Shown piece after piece: positions 26,364 to 35,647 of a stretch of DNA of 45,936 nucleotides; within the stretch, counting starts at the first letter, position 1, and each line of letters opens with the position of its first letter. The position numbers were made by a program, and so were the translations under genes. The stretch is from the NCBI GenBank assembly GCA_017857255.1, contig JAFMDL010000013.1:1-45936 (forward strand), written 5' to 3'. The notes below the pieces were generated by a model, which did not search any database, was not told the DNA's origin, and saw nothing but the letters and a program-made list of their open reading frames with translations. The stretch is from Puniceicoccaceae bacterium (GTDB taxonomy: Bacteria > Verrucomicrobiota > Verrucomicrobiia > Opitutales > Coraliomargaritaceae).

Positions 26364-26957
26364 ATGAGTGTTCAAATTACAGCAAAGATGGTTGGCGAAC
26401 TGCGCGAAAGCACAGGTGCTGGACTTATGAATTGTAAGAAGGCGTTGGTAGAAACCAGCGGCGACTTCGACGCAGCTGCAGAACTTCTTCGTAAGAAGGG
26501 TGAAGCGACCGCAGCCAAGAAGGCTGGCCGAGACGCATCTGAGGGAATCATCGAAACTTACATCCACTTGGGTGGTAAGGTCGGTGTAATGGTCGAATTG
26601 AACTGCGAAAGTGATTTCGTAGCTAAGACAGACGACTTCAAGAACTTGGTCCGCGATATAGCCATGCATATTGCAGCAGTGAATCCAGCCTGTATTTCTC
26701 GCGAGGAAATTGATCCTGCGATCATTGAGGCAGAGCGTAAGATTGCAGAAGGCCAAGCTGAAGGTAAGCCAGAAGCCGCGATCGCTAAGATCGTTGAAGG
26801 TAAGCTTAATAAGTTCCTCAGCGAGTCTTGCTTGCTAGAGCAACCATTCGTCAAGAACCCAGATCAAACGGTTCAGCAGCTCCTCACTGAGATGATCGCC
26901 AAGATGGGGGAGAACATGGTGATTAAGCGTTTTGCTCGTTTCCAAGTCGGCGCGTAA
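26364..26957 (+). CDS. tsf: Elongation factor Ts
   Basis: Guanine-nucleotide exchange factor for EF-Tu, 197 residues, the shorter EF-Ts form. The N-terminal UBA-like segment and signature LRESTGAGLMNCKKAL are present, followed by KKAGRDASEG and VELNCESDFVAKTDDF. The C-terminal part (KFLSESCLLEQPFVKNPDQTV) is typical. The coiled-coil module of the E. coli protein (283 residues) is shortened. It follows rpsB and ends in a strong terminator. Confidence 0.95.
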   Translation: MSVQITAKMVGELRESTGAGLMNCKKALVETSGDFDAAAELLRKKGEATAAKKAGRDASEGIIETYIHLGGKVGVMVELNCESDFVAKTDDFKNLVRDIAMHIAAVNPACISREEIDPAIIEAERKIAEGQAEGKPEAAIAKIVEGKLNKFLSESCLLEQPFVKNPDQTVQQLLTEMIAKMGENMVIKRFARFQVGA

Positions 26958-26982
26958 AGCGAATTCGGTTTATATACTTTCC

Positions 26983-27017
26983 AAAAGCCCTTTGCTCCAT
27001 GAGCAAAGGGCTTTTTT
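26983..27017 (+). terminator. Strong intrinsic terminator after tsf
   Basis: A perfect 15-bp stem (26983-26997 with 27001-27015) with a CAT loop, ending in TTTTTT on the plus strand. It closes the rpsB-tsf unit. The minus-strand tail is TTTT, so it may also stop ccsA transcription coming from the right. Confidence 0.95.
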
Positions 27018-27182
27018 ATGATTCAATGCAAGTGAATGGAGCCTGTCTATTGTGATCACTCTAACCTTTCATTTGGGCGTCATTTGCGCTGTTTAATCCA
27101 AGCAGTGGTAGCAATCGGGTACATGCACTGGAGACCTATCTACACCTTTGACTATGAGCCATTCAGTTGGATGCGCTACTGA

Positions 27183-29108
27183 TTACCCAGTAACACGTTC
27201 GCTTTCACTGTCTTGGGCAGCAATCAGTATACGTTTCCGCTGGTTACGGTACTTTTCTTCCCCAAATGCACTGCGCCAGTAGCGCCACGGCAAGTTGACC
27301 AGCACAATAAAGAGCAGCTGGCTTGCAGCAAAGCTCATGGTCCACCAAAAGCCACTGGTGGTGAATCCATAAGCATGGAGGCCTACGCCGAGTAGGTTAG
27401 TGCCGAACCAGGACCACACGGTGACGATGTTGCCGCAGATCGCTAAGGCCATCAGCCCTCGTTCACGCACGATACCGCCCCAGCGCGCGTGCAGGACGAT
27501 AGCCCCCATGATCACGATCATCAGTGCTCCGTTTTCTTTAGGATCCCAGCCCCAGAAGCGGCCCCAACTTTGGTCGGCCCAGATGCCGCCGAGGATAGTC
27601 CCAACCAGGCTAAACAAGGTGGCAAAGCAGGTGATACCATACACCATACTGACGATGGATTTTGCAGATTCTTTTGTAAACCGTTTAGAAAAAAGCCCCA
27701 GCACAGTGAAGATCAGTGCCAATGCGCCGGCAAAAAACATCGCTGAGTAGCCGAAGGTGATGACTGTGACGTGAGTGGCCAACCAGAAATTGGAGTCAAG
27801 CACCGCACGCATCATTTCCAATGTATCACCGCTCATTGCTAAGTGGTGTGCGATAATCAAGGTACAGAAGCCGACTAGGGCAGCCATGGCAGCACCAACG
27901 CCATTCTTGAAGAACTTTTCTAGGAAAATTCCGAGGAGTACCGCACCCCAGCCAACGAACACTGCAGATGAGTAGAGATTCGTTACAAAGACACCATAGC
28001 GCTCTTGTATATACATGCGGGCGATCAAGCCAAATGTGTGTACTGCAAACGCCAGCACCGTCACCCAGAAAGCTGCCTTAGTGAGAGTGGCTGGCCAGCG
28101 TAGCCATGAAAAGCAGACTGTGAGGAAGATCAGCACGTAAAGCTGCATCGAAAGGTAGAACGGCTGTACCTCGTTGAAGCGGCGCTCAAAGTGAATGCGC
28201 TCTATGTCGCTTGGAAAATCTGCGATGAAGCGTTGGCGCAGTTCTTGTACTGTTTGGTTGAACATCTCAGGCTGATCGAGCCGATACGCCATGGTGAGGC
28301 TGGCGTAGCTGGTTACGTAAGGGCTGAGGCCATCGCCGCGCATCGCATCCAGCAGTTCCAAGCCAACATTTTTCCAGTCATCGAGTGGATCGACGGGAGC
28401 TGGGGGCGGTACGACCCTAAAGTGTGCGGTCTGAGAAAGTTTTAAGTAGTCGTCGCCAAATTGAATGAAGCGACCAAGCACCTCTGCATCGTAGTCATCG
28501 CCGGCTTGTTGCTTACGTAGTTCAGCGAGACCGGGAGTGATGTCAGCAAGGTATGTCTGGTACTCATCGACAAGTCGATCCAAGCGCTCGGGAGTACCGA
28601 CGGGGTGCAGCGAGTGCATCACTCGGTGGTAGAGCGTGAGCCCGTCATTAAGATCTGCAATTTGTTGTTCGTAAGGACTCCGCTTCTTTGGCTCAGGGTT
28701 GATTTCCCTGTAAAGACCGAGGATCTCCTCAAAGTGTGGTAGCAGATCGTTGAAGGCGTAGTGACGTTGACCTTTTTCGGCGATACCTGCGATGCCAAGA
28801 TCATCTGGGAATTCGATCTTAAATACACGGTAGGTATCGGCGACTTCGGGGCGCATGGTCAGGTCCATGAACCATTCAATTGGGCTGAGTGTGACGCCTT
28901 CAGGGGTACTTACTTTTTGGCGTCCAGCAAGGATCAGCAGGGTATTTCGCGCGACCGAATCGAGCGGTTTGATACGCCCACCAACTTGCACCGGCAGTTC
29001 AGCGAAGCTATTGATGTCGAAGTCCGAAGCATGGTTCGTTGGCTTCAACCCACGTGCAACGATGAGCGCCGCGATGATCAGAATGAGGTAAAAGGCAAAT
29101 TTCTTCAT
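27183..29108 (-). CDS. ccsA: Cytochrome c biogenesis protein CcsA (with long N-terminal periplasmic region)
   Basis: Heme handling/ligation protein of system II cytochrome c maturation, 641 residues. After an N-terminal signal-anchor (KKFAFYLILIIAALIVARG) comes a soluble region of about 300 residues beginning PVQVGGRIKPLDSVARN, then about eight membrane helices. The heme-binding WWD-type signature is WGRFWGWDPKEN, around residue 518. The start at 29108 overlaps the resB stop (TAATG), so translation is coupled; a longer frame to 29210 lies inside resB and is not used. Standard CcsA proteins lack the long soluble region, but such fusions are known in Bacteroidetes/PVC-type genomes. It forms an operon with resB and a lipoprotein gene. 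Confidence 0.92.
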   Translation of the reverse strand: MKKFAFYLILIIAALIVARGLKPTNHASDFDINSFAELPVQVGGRIKPLDSVARNTLLILAGRQKVSTPEGVTLSPIEWFMDLTMRPEVADTYRVFKIEFPDDLGIAGIAEKGQRHYAFNDLLPHFEEILGLYREINPEPKKRSPYEQQIADLNDGLTLYHRVMHSLHPVGTPERLDRLVDEYQTYLADITPGLAELRKQQAGDDYDAEVLGRFIQFGDDYLKLSQTAHFRVVPPPAPVDPLDDWKNVGLELLDAMRGDGLSPYVTSYASLTMAYRLDQPEMFNQTVQELRQRFIADFPSDIERIHFERRFNEVQPFYLSMQLYVLIFLTVCFSWLRWPATLTKAAFWVTVLAFAVHTFGLIARMYIQERYGVFVTNLYSSAVFVGWGAVLLGIFLEKFFKNGVGAAMAALVGFCTLIIAHHLAMSGDTLEMMRAVLDSNFWLATHVTVITFGYSAMFFAGALALIFTVLGLFSKRFTKESAKSIVSMVYGITCFATLFSLVGTILGGIWADQSWGRFWGWDPKENGALMIVIMGAIVLHARWGGIVRERGLMALAICGNIVTVWSWFGTNLLGVGLHAYGFTTSGFWWTMSFAASQLLFIVLVNLPWRYWRSAFGEEKYRNQRKRILIAAQDSESERVTG

Positions 29109-30289
29109 TATACACCTGTGCGTTTGTTGAGGAACTTGAAGAAATGCATGCCAAACTGAATGAGCATACCCGATCCCATCAGTAGTACACTTATGTATGG
29201 AAGTGCCCAACCGGGGTTACGTACAACTTGAAAAATTGAAGTGCGGTCGTCATTCGCAAATGATGCTTGATAGAAGGTAAGCCCTTCGTAGCGCAGCGGA
29301 TGATTCATATAGATGAGCGCCTTTTGGTTTTTGCTGCTGTTTTCATGGTGGACCATGATTTCGCTGGAGAAATTGAATGGGATTTCAGTGCCCGGATATT
29401 TTTCGTGGGAGAAGTCAACCAGCTCGATTTCAAAAGGATAGTAGTGGCGCTTTAGGCGCAGCGCGATTTCCCAACTTTTTTCGCCTAGTTCCACCAGTTG
29501 CGGAGGGAAGCGATCGTCGATTACGTTGGAGACTAGCCATGTGCCTAGTGAGCCTTGCGGACTGAGGACTTCAATATATGCCGTAGCAGTGTTAATCTCG
29601 TTTTCTGCATAGGTGACTGCAGCGGGAGTCACAACAATGCCCATTTTTACCGCAGCACCTTTGGTTGCGGGCGATTTGACTGGCTTGCCATCTGTTGCTC
29701 GACCGATCTGGGCATTTGGGTAGTAATTAACAGTGCGAATGCTCAAGGGGCTGTCCGGCACGTTGACTTCTTTACCCGCTTTTAAGAGTGAGACTGGTAT
29801 GCTGTGGACGGTGTCGAGGTCGGCATGGCTACGGTCAATGAGCACTAGCTCGTTATTACGATATTCTTGAGAGAAATTACTGCGACTGCCTTCATCCACA
29901 GGCATTTGGCTTTCTTCAGACAGAATGTCGGTCATGAGTTCACTGACTAGTAGTAAGATCAGTCCGACGTGAATTAGAAACAGGCCGCTTTTCTTAATGG
30001 TAAATTTAAAGCGGGTGATGTGCGCGGCGAGTAGGTTGATTAGTAGCATCCCGCCGAGTAGGTAGCCTCCGGGCATTGGCAGTCGAAACCAGAATAATTG
30101 GTCGTAAGCGATCCATGTTTTCGGGTAGGCCCAGACTGCGATAAAGCTTTCGAAATAGATTTTTTGCGTTTCCCATATGCCGGTTTCCACTTGTGCAAGG
30201 GTGCCGAAGAAGATCAACATCATGGACAGACCGAGCAGTACGACTGTCAGTCGTAAAGAGGAGAAAAAATGGATCAGCGTTTTCATCAT
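29108..30289 (-). CDS. resB: ResB-like cytochrome c biogenesis protein
   Basis: 393 residues. Membrane helices near residues 8-28, 70-90 and 100-120 and a last one near 355-378 bracket a large periplasmic domain, the layout of ResB/Ccs1. N-terminal SSLRLTVVLLGLSMMLIFFGTLAQVE and the ending LRYEGLTFYQASFANDD...SVLLMGSGMLIQFG are typical of the family. ResB works with CcsA to move and attach heme to exported apocytochromes c. The ATG directly follows the TAA of the upstream lipoprotein gene and its own stop overlaps the ccsA start, so the three genes are translationally coupled. Confidence 0.9.
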   Translation of the reverse strand: MMKTLIHFFSSLRLTVVLLGLSMMLIFFGTLAQVETGIWETQKIYFESFIAVWAYPKTWIAYDQLFWFRLPMPGGYLLGGMLLINLLAAHITRFKFTIKKSGLFLIHVGLILLLVSELMTDILSEESQMPVDEGSRSNFSQEYRNNELVLIDRSHADLDTVHSIPVSLLKAGKEVNVPDSPLSIRTVNYYPNAQIGRATDGKPVKSPATKGAAVKMGIVVTPAAVTYAENEINTATAYIEVLSPQGSLGTWLVSNVIDDRFPPQLVELGEKSWEIALRLKRHYYPFEIELVDFSHEKYPGTEIPFNFSSEIMVHHENSSKNQKALIYMNHPLRYEGLTFYQASFANDDRTSIFQVVRNPGWALPYISVLLMGSGMLIQFGMHFFKFLNKRTGV

Positions 30290-30934
30290 TTAGTGGGCGT
30301 GGTCTTCGAGCACGATACTATTGAGGAAGTCCTGCATGGCAGTTTCGTTGGCAAGCACAGTATTAGTATCACCCAACATCTTGAAAAACCAAGTATTGCC
30401 GTGGAAGGGTAGTAGTGCACCTAGAATCGATTGTGTCTTACCTTCTAGGCGTACGTAAAGCGCGCGATGATTGGCGATGTCGATGCCCACAGTATAGGCC
30501 GGCAGGTCGTCAAGCGCAGCGTCTGCTAGCCCGATTTGGCCGCGCCATCGGTTGATGTTGGCAAGGCGCCCACCGACATCACCAGGAAAGGTTAGGACGG
30601 TGATTTCAGCGCTGCCGCTCTCATCGCCCACTTTAAAGTTGGCTTTGCGTATGCCGCTTGCGGCTACCTCTTGCCAGCCAGCCGGTTTCGTGTAGCCGAT
30701 CTCACCTGCCTCGTTGGCTGCTTCTTGCATGCCGGGGAGTACTTCCATGTTGCTTGGCGCAGTCGTGGTCGGGGCAACCGTATCTGGCATCGGTAAAGTC
30801 GCTGCGCGTACCTCCTTCGGTATCTTGTAGGTGGTCGGCTGTGCGCGGTCACACGCACTCAGGCAAAGTAAAGCCGCGGCTAATAGAATCAATGCGAGGC
30901 CTGCTGGTGAGAAATTTCTGAATTGCTGCGTCAT
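30290..30934 (-). CDS. Putative lipoprotein at the head of the resB-ccsA operon
   Basis: 214 residues. The N-terminal signal (LALILLAAALLCLSAC) ends in a lipobox with Cys28. The mature part begins with a Pro/Thr-rich linker and then a compact domain (GYTKPAGWQEVAASGIRKANFKVGDESGSAEITVLTFPGDVGG ... NRWRGQIGL in separate strands), the style of a conserved lipoprotein found near resB/ccsA in several phyla. No catalytic motif is visible. Its stop is immediately followed by the resB start, which implies it works with cytochrome c maturation or a respiratory complex; that is context, not proof. Confidence 0.82.
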   Translation of the reverse strand: MTQQFRNFSPAGLALILLAAALLCLSACDRAQPTTYKIPKEVRAATLPMPDTVAPTTTAPSNMEVLPGMQEAANEAGEIGYTKPAGWQEVAASGIRKANFKVGDESGSAEITVLTFPGDVGGRLANINRWRGQIGLADAALDDLPAYTVGIDIANHRALYVRLEGKTQSILGALLPFHGNTWFFKMLGDTNTVLANETAMQDFLNSIVLEDHAH

Positions 30935-31043
30935 TATGTGTCTACAGGTTTGTCGAGCGCGCGCAACAGAGTCAATTGCGAGTGGCTGCTATTTCCTGTG
31001 CTAATGAAGTTAATTAGTTAACTCAGTAGAGCCACTAGGCTCT

Positions 31044-32147
31044 CTAGTTATTGAACCGAAAGAGTGCGACGTCGCCGTCTTTAAATTCATAGTCTTTACC
31101 TTCGAGGCGATATTTACCAGCCTCACGAGCTTTGGCAACATTACCTGCTGCAATCAAGTCATCGTAGGCGACAACTTCTGCTTTAATAAAGCCTGATTCA
31201 AAGTCCGTATGAATTACGCCTGCACATTGCGGCGCTTTCATGCCATTTTTAAAGGTCCATGCGCGCACTTCTTGTACGCCAGCGGTGAAGTAGGAGGCCA
31301 GTCCTAGCAGCTCGTAGGCTGCACGAATCAGGAGCGAGACACCAGAATCTTGAATGCCAAGAGATTCGAGATATTCTGCAGCTTCTTCACCATCAAAGTC
31401 GATCAGTTCGGCCTCTACAGCCGCCGATATGACACAGATCCCAGCACCATGATGCTCGCGGGCGAAGGTTTCGACTTGAGATACAAAAGCGTTGCCGGAG
31501 TAATCCGCTAAGTCACTTTCGGCGACATTACAGGCGTATAGGACGCGCTTGGCGGATAGCAGGCACAGGCGCTTGATGACGATGAGTTCATCATCATTCA
31601 TGTCTAGTGTAATTGCTGGCTTGGTCTCGTTGAGATGTGGCAAGAGGCGCTCGATAAGGAGGAGATTTTCTGCAGCTTCTTTGTCCCCGCCACGGGCTTT
31701 TTTCACCAGCTTTTCTTGCTGGCTTTCAAGCGAACTGATGTCGGCTAGAATGAGCTCGGTGTTGATCACCTCAATGTCGCGCAGTGGATCAATCGATCCC
31801 ATGTTATGAATGATGTCTTCATCTTCAAAGCAACGTACTACGTGTACGATCGCATCGACTTCGCGGATATTAGCTAGGAACTTGTTGCCCAGGCCTTCAC
31901 CTTTACTCGCGCCCTCCACGAGGCCTGCTATATCGACGAATTCAATCGCTGCAGGGATGACCTTATCGGTCTTTGATATCTCTCGCAGCGGCTCTAGGCG
32001 AGCGTCTGGCACTTGAACAACGCCCACGTTGGGGTCGATCGTGCAAAACGGATAGTTTGCCGACTCTGCCTTACGCGTGCGCGTGAGAGCATTGAACAGT
32101 GTACTTTTGCCCACATTGGGGAGACCTACGATACCAGCTTGAAGCAT
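31044..32147 (-). CDS. ychF: Redox-regulated ATPase YchF (Obg-like)
   Basis: YchF/OLA1 ATPase of the TRAFAC class, 367 residues. The G1 loop is [14 protein letters not shown], the switch region holds [20 protein letters not shown], and the G4 position reads NVAE instead of NKxD, the change that favours ATP over GTP in this family. The C-terminal part is a TGS domain ([25 protein letters not shown] in pieces, ending [10 protein letters not shown]). It binds ribosomes and influences translation in known species. No Shine-Dalgarno sequence is seen. It is monocistronic, separated from the lipoprotein gene by about 110 bp. Confidence 0.97.
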   Translation of the reverse strand: MLQAGIVGLPNVGKSTLFNALTRTRKAESANYPFCTIDPNVGVVQVPDARLEPLREISKTDKVIPAAIEFVDIAGLVEGASKGEGLGNKFLANIREVDAIVHVVRCFEDEDIIHNMGSIDPLRDIEVINTELILADISSLESQQEKLVKKARGGDKEAAENLLLIERLLPHLNETKPAITLDMNDDELIVIKRLCLLSAKRVLYACNVAESDLADYSGNAFVSQVETFAREHHGAGICVISAAVEAELIDFDGEEAAEYLESLGIQDSGVSLLIRAAYELLGLASYFTAGVQEVRAWTFKNGMKAPQCAGVIHTDFESGFIKAEVVAYDDLIAAGNVAKAREAGKYRLEGKDYEFKDGDVALFRFNN

Positions 32148-32516
32148 AACGGGAAGAAAATGCGAAGCGTGTGCTAGGGTGCAATGTTAATCCGTCAAGG
32201 AATATAGCTTGGTGACAAGTTAACTAGTGCAGCACCGATCAAACTCTTCCCGCTGCCAGTCGAGCAGTCCTGGCAATCGATCAAAGTGATTGCCGTTGCG
32301 AATCGTTGTGAAGTTAATTGAGAACTACAAAATGTGAGTGGTTTAATGTGCATTTGAGTTTAAATGCAAATTATCTGCTGTATTTTCGTCTTAGATGATT
32401 CTGCTCCAGTGTTGCTATCTGACGATTGTAATCCTTGGATACAGCTCGGCAAGGCTCCAGCCCTTAGGTTTCTTATCGGGTGCACTGGGCGAGCAAGAAA
32501 ATCTACAGCTTTAAGA
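32148..32516. other. Intergenic region between divergent ychF and the GlcD-type oxidase
   Basis: About 369 bp without a convincing gene; the frame of the oxidase gene is open upstream to 32364 but the extension does not resemble the family. A perfect 7-bp inverted repeat (TGCATTT at 32349-32355, AAATGCA at 32362-32368, loop GAGTTT) is the only clear element. Promoters for both genes are expected here. Confidence 0.45.
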
Positions 32517-33983
32517 ATGAGTATGAATCGACAATCCAAGAATAATTCTGAGGGCAGGAATCAGAAGGCTCTGCAGGCGTTGCGCCGTAAATTACCGGGG
32601 CGGGTTTCGGTTGATGATGAAAGTTGTTTCGCGGCGTCACTGGATAATATGCGCCTGTCGTTCATGCCCGATGCCGTGGTGAAGGTACAAGCTGCAGAAG
32701 AAGTAGGGGCTGTGCTGAAGCTCGCGAATAAGTATACAGTTCCGGTGACTGCGCGTGGCGCAGGTTCCTCGGCAACTGGATCGACGGTACCATTGCGCGG
32801 AGGTTGGGTGCTTGATGTTTCTGCGCTCAATCAGATTCAGATCAATACAGTTTCAAGAATGGTGACAGTCGGACCGGGCGCGGTGACCGCTGAAATACAA
32901 GCACAGGTCGAGGCGGTTGGCCTGTTTTATCCGCCCGATCCCTCATCAAAGAAATATTCGACGATCGGAGGTAATATTGCCTGTAATGCTGGGGGGTTAC
33001 GCTGCGTGAAATATGGGGTGACGCGCGACTATGTGCTCGGGTTGGAAGGATTTTATGCCGACGGCAGCCCATTTAAATTAGGGCTGGCGCTGAAAAAATA
33101 TGTTTCTGGACTAAATCTGCGTGATTTAATGATCGGCTCGGAGGGCACACTAGGTGTGATCACCTCGGCAACTTTGAAGCTTTTGCTAAAACCAGAAAAA
33201 CGCTGGACGGGCATGTTTGCATTCAAGTCCGAAGCCGCTGCGCTGAAGTCGGTGGTGGCGTTGTTTGATGCGGGGCTCAATCCGTCAATCTTAGAGTTTC
33301 TGGATCGTCAATCAGTCACTTGTGCTGAGCGCTACACTGGTAAGACCATTTTTGCAGAATGCCCACGCGCCTCGATTTTATTGATTGAGCTCGATGGATA
33401 TCCAGCGGAGGTGCGCGCACAGCGCAAGCAGCTATTGAAGTTTATGCAGGATCGTGCGCAAGCACAGCGAGAGGCTGGTACCGAAGCGCAAGCCGAAGCA
33501 CTCTGGCAAGTGCGGCGCACCTGTTCTCAGTCGATGTTTTCGATCGCCGACACCAAGCTCAATGAAGACGTGGTGGTGCCAATTCAGAAACAAGCAGAAT
33601 TGATTCGCTATACCATCGCACTGAAAAAAGAGATTAGCTTGGCTACGCCGACTTTCGGTCATGCAGGAGACGGTAATTTACATGTACATATTATGTACAA
33701 TCGCTCGAATCCAGACGATGCGCTCAAAGCTAAGGCAGGGATTAAGAAATTAATGCAAAAGGTAGTCGATCTTGGCGGGGTGATTACGGGCGAACACGGC
33801 GTGGGACTGGCGAAGGCACCGTTTATGGAGATACAGCATAGCAAGGCGGAAATTGCCGCGATGCTGGCAGTCAAGACCGCGCTCGACCCGAAAGGAATTT
33901 TAAACCCGGGAAAAATTTTTGAGCCATTTGAAGTATGGGATCATGAACCGGTAAAAGTAACATTGCCCTGGGATCACCGGTAG
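32517..33983 (+). CDS. FAD-linked oxidase, GlcD family
   Basis: About 488 residues. The PCMH-type FAD domain is clear (PVTARGAGSSATGSTVPLRGG, then YSTIGGNIACNAGGLRCVKYG and GLNLRDLMIGSEGTLGVITSA), and the C-terminal FAD-oxidase domain holds FGHAGDGNLHVHI and the ITGEHGVGLAKAPFM motif. Relatives are glycolate dehydrogenase GlcD and D-lactate dehydrogenases; the substrate is a 2-hydroxy acid but cannot be fixed further. No GlcE/GlcF partners adjoin. The ATG at 32517 is chosen because homology starts soon after; an ATG at 32523 is nearly equal. Confidence 0.9.
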   Translation: MSMNRQSKNNSEGRNQKALQALRRKLPGRVSVDDESCFAASLDNMRLSFMPDAVVKVQAAEEVGAVLKLANKYTVPVTARGAGSSATGSTVPLRGGWVLDVSALNQIQINTVSRMVTVGPGAVTAEIQAQVEAVGLFYPPDPSSKKYSTIGGNIACNAGGLRCVKYGVTRDYVLGLEGFYADGSPFKLGLALKKYVSGLNLRDLMIGSEGTLGVITSATLKLLLKPEKRWTGMFAFKSEAAALKSVVALFDAGLNPSILEFLDRQSVTCAERYTGKTIFAECPRASILLIELDGYPAEVRAQRKQLLKFMQDRAQAQREAGTEAQAEALWQVRRTCSQSMFSIADTKLNEDVVVPIQKQAELIRYTIALKKEISLATPTFGHAGDGNLHVHIMYNRSNPDDALKAKAGIKKLMQKVVDLGGVITGEHGVGLAKAPFMEIQHSKAEIAAMLAVKTALDPKGILNPGKIFEPFEVWDHEPVKVTLPWDHR

Positions 33984-34155
33984 GCGCAAGTACAGCATAG
34001 GCATCAATGAATAGGTAGGTTGGCGACTTTTTGTGCCGCTTTAAACGACCAATCCTCTGAGGCTAACGGCTATCAGTGCGGTTGCGCTCGAATCGTCTAT
34101 GGATGCTTTGACTTCATCACTTGACCTACACGGTGCGTCGCACAAATTAAGTCGC

Positions 34156-35532
34156 ATGTTTGACCCGATTGATGCGCTTAAAGAATATATCCGTTTCCCT
34201 TCCGTTTCAACGGACCCAGCGTATGCCGATGGCATGAAAGGCGCCCGTGAATATGCGACGAAGTTGTTGCAGGAGCTTGGGTTCAAAGTCGAGGTGGTGG
34301 AGACGGAGTTGCATCCGATTCTATTGGCGGAGCGCTTTGGGAGCTCTGACTGGCCGCACATCGCAATTTACGGGCATTATGATGTGCAACCAGCAGACCC
34401 GTTTGAGCTGTGGACGAGTGAACCTTTCGAGCCTGAAGTACGTGAGGGGCGCATCTATGGTCGCGGCACTGCCGATAATAAAGGACCAACCATTGTGCAC
34501 ATGTCGGCACTGGCTCGTGTGCTGGCGAAGCATCCGGACTTACCGCTCAATATCACCTATGTGATCGAAGGCGAGGAGGAGATCGGCAGTCCCAGCATGC
34601 CAACGTTTTTTGATAACTTCGCCGCGCGTTTGTCGAAGGCGGACTTTATTTTGGTTTCTGACACAGGCAGCCCCAACACGGAGCAGATTGTAGTGACGAC
34701 AGCTTTGCGTGGGTTGGTGGATTTGGAAATTAAGGTGCGTGGCCCGAAGAGTGATCTGCATTCCGGCATCCATGGTGGCGCAGTGTATAATCCGTTGCAG
34801 GCATTGATGGAAATTTGCGCGGGCTTGCACAATCCGGATGGCAGTGTGAATGTGCCTGGCTTTTACGATGATGTGTTGCCGGTGCTAGACTGGGAGCGGG
34901 CCGAATTAGGGCGTTATCCTGAGACAGTTGAGAGTTACCAAGCGATGCTCGATGTGCCTGCATTTTATCCTGCTAATGGCCTGACTCCGCTGGAAGCAGT
35001 GCGCTTTGGCCCAACACTTGAGTTCAACGGTATTGGCGGCGGTTATCAGGGCGAAGGTTCAAAGACGGTGATTGCTAGTGAAGCATTTGCCAAGGTGACT
35101 TGCCGCTTAGTTGCGAATCAAGATCCGCACAAGATACAGGACCAGGTGGTGGCTGCGATTGAGGCTTTGTGCCCTAGCGGCGTCACACTAAATGTGCGGC
35201 GTGGGCCAGTTGCGGAAGCGTATTTAGCTGTGCCGCCAGAGCGTCCAAATACACCTGAAGATCAACCGGAGTCGCTGGCGCGTGCGTTCAAGTCAGCGGA
35301 TCGTGCGATTGAGCAATGCTTCGGTAATGCACCGATCTATTTGCGCGAGGGAGGGAGTATTCCGGTGATTGCGGATTTTAATAAACGTGCCGGCTTAGAT
35401 GCCTTAATGATTGGGCTGTTTACGCCGATAGACAATTTGCATGCACCGGACGAAGGGTTCGACTTACAGCTGATGGAAAATGCGATTGCCGCCTTTGAGC
35501 AGATCTTCTGCGACATTGCTGGGGTGTCCTAG
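34156..35532 (+). CDS. M20 family dipeptidase
   Basis: Zinc metallopeptidase of the M20/M25/M40 family, about 458 residues. Metal-site motifs are visible: YGHYDVQPAD (His and Asp), GRGTADNKGP (bridging Asp), EGEEEIGS (catalytic and metal Glu pair), and the later SDTGSP and a distal PDEGFDL with a His-containing HAPDE. A dimerisation lid domain sits in the middle (LRGLVDLEIKVRG). It likely cleaves dipeptides in the cytoplasm. I use the ATG at 34156 (MFDPIDALKEYIRFPSVS); the frame also allows 34099. Confidence 0.9.
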   Translation: MFDPIDALKEYIRFPSVSTDPAYADGMKGAREYATKLLQELGFKVEVVETELHPILLAERFGSSDWPHIAIYGHYDVQPADPFELWTSEPFEPEVREGRIYGRGTADNKGPTIVHMSALARVLAKHPDLPLNITYVIEGEEEIGSPSMPTFFDNFAARLSKADFILVSDTGSPNTEQIVVTTALRGLVDLEIKVRGPKSDLHSGIHGGAVYNPLQALMEICAGLHNPDGSVNVPGFYDDVLPVLDWERAELGRYPETVESYQAMLDVPAFYPANGLTPLEAVRFGPTLEFNGIGGGYQGEGSKTVIASEAFAKVTCRLVANQDPHKIQDQVVAAIEALCPSGVTLNVRRGPVAEAYLAVPPERPNTPEDQPESLARAFKSADRAIEQCFGNAPIYLREGGSIPVIADFNKRAGLDALMIGLFTPIDNLHAPDEGFDLQLMENAIAAFEQIFCDIAGVS

Positions 35533-35647
35533 AGGACCGCACCTGCGCCCAAACTACGCTAGGTACAATTCATTTAGTTAAGGAGTCTGGGGATTCCCCC
35601 AGCACTTGTGGATTGACTCTTGGGCTCGAATTCAGACTTCTTTTGCC

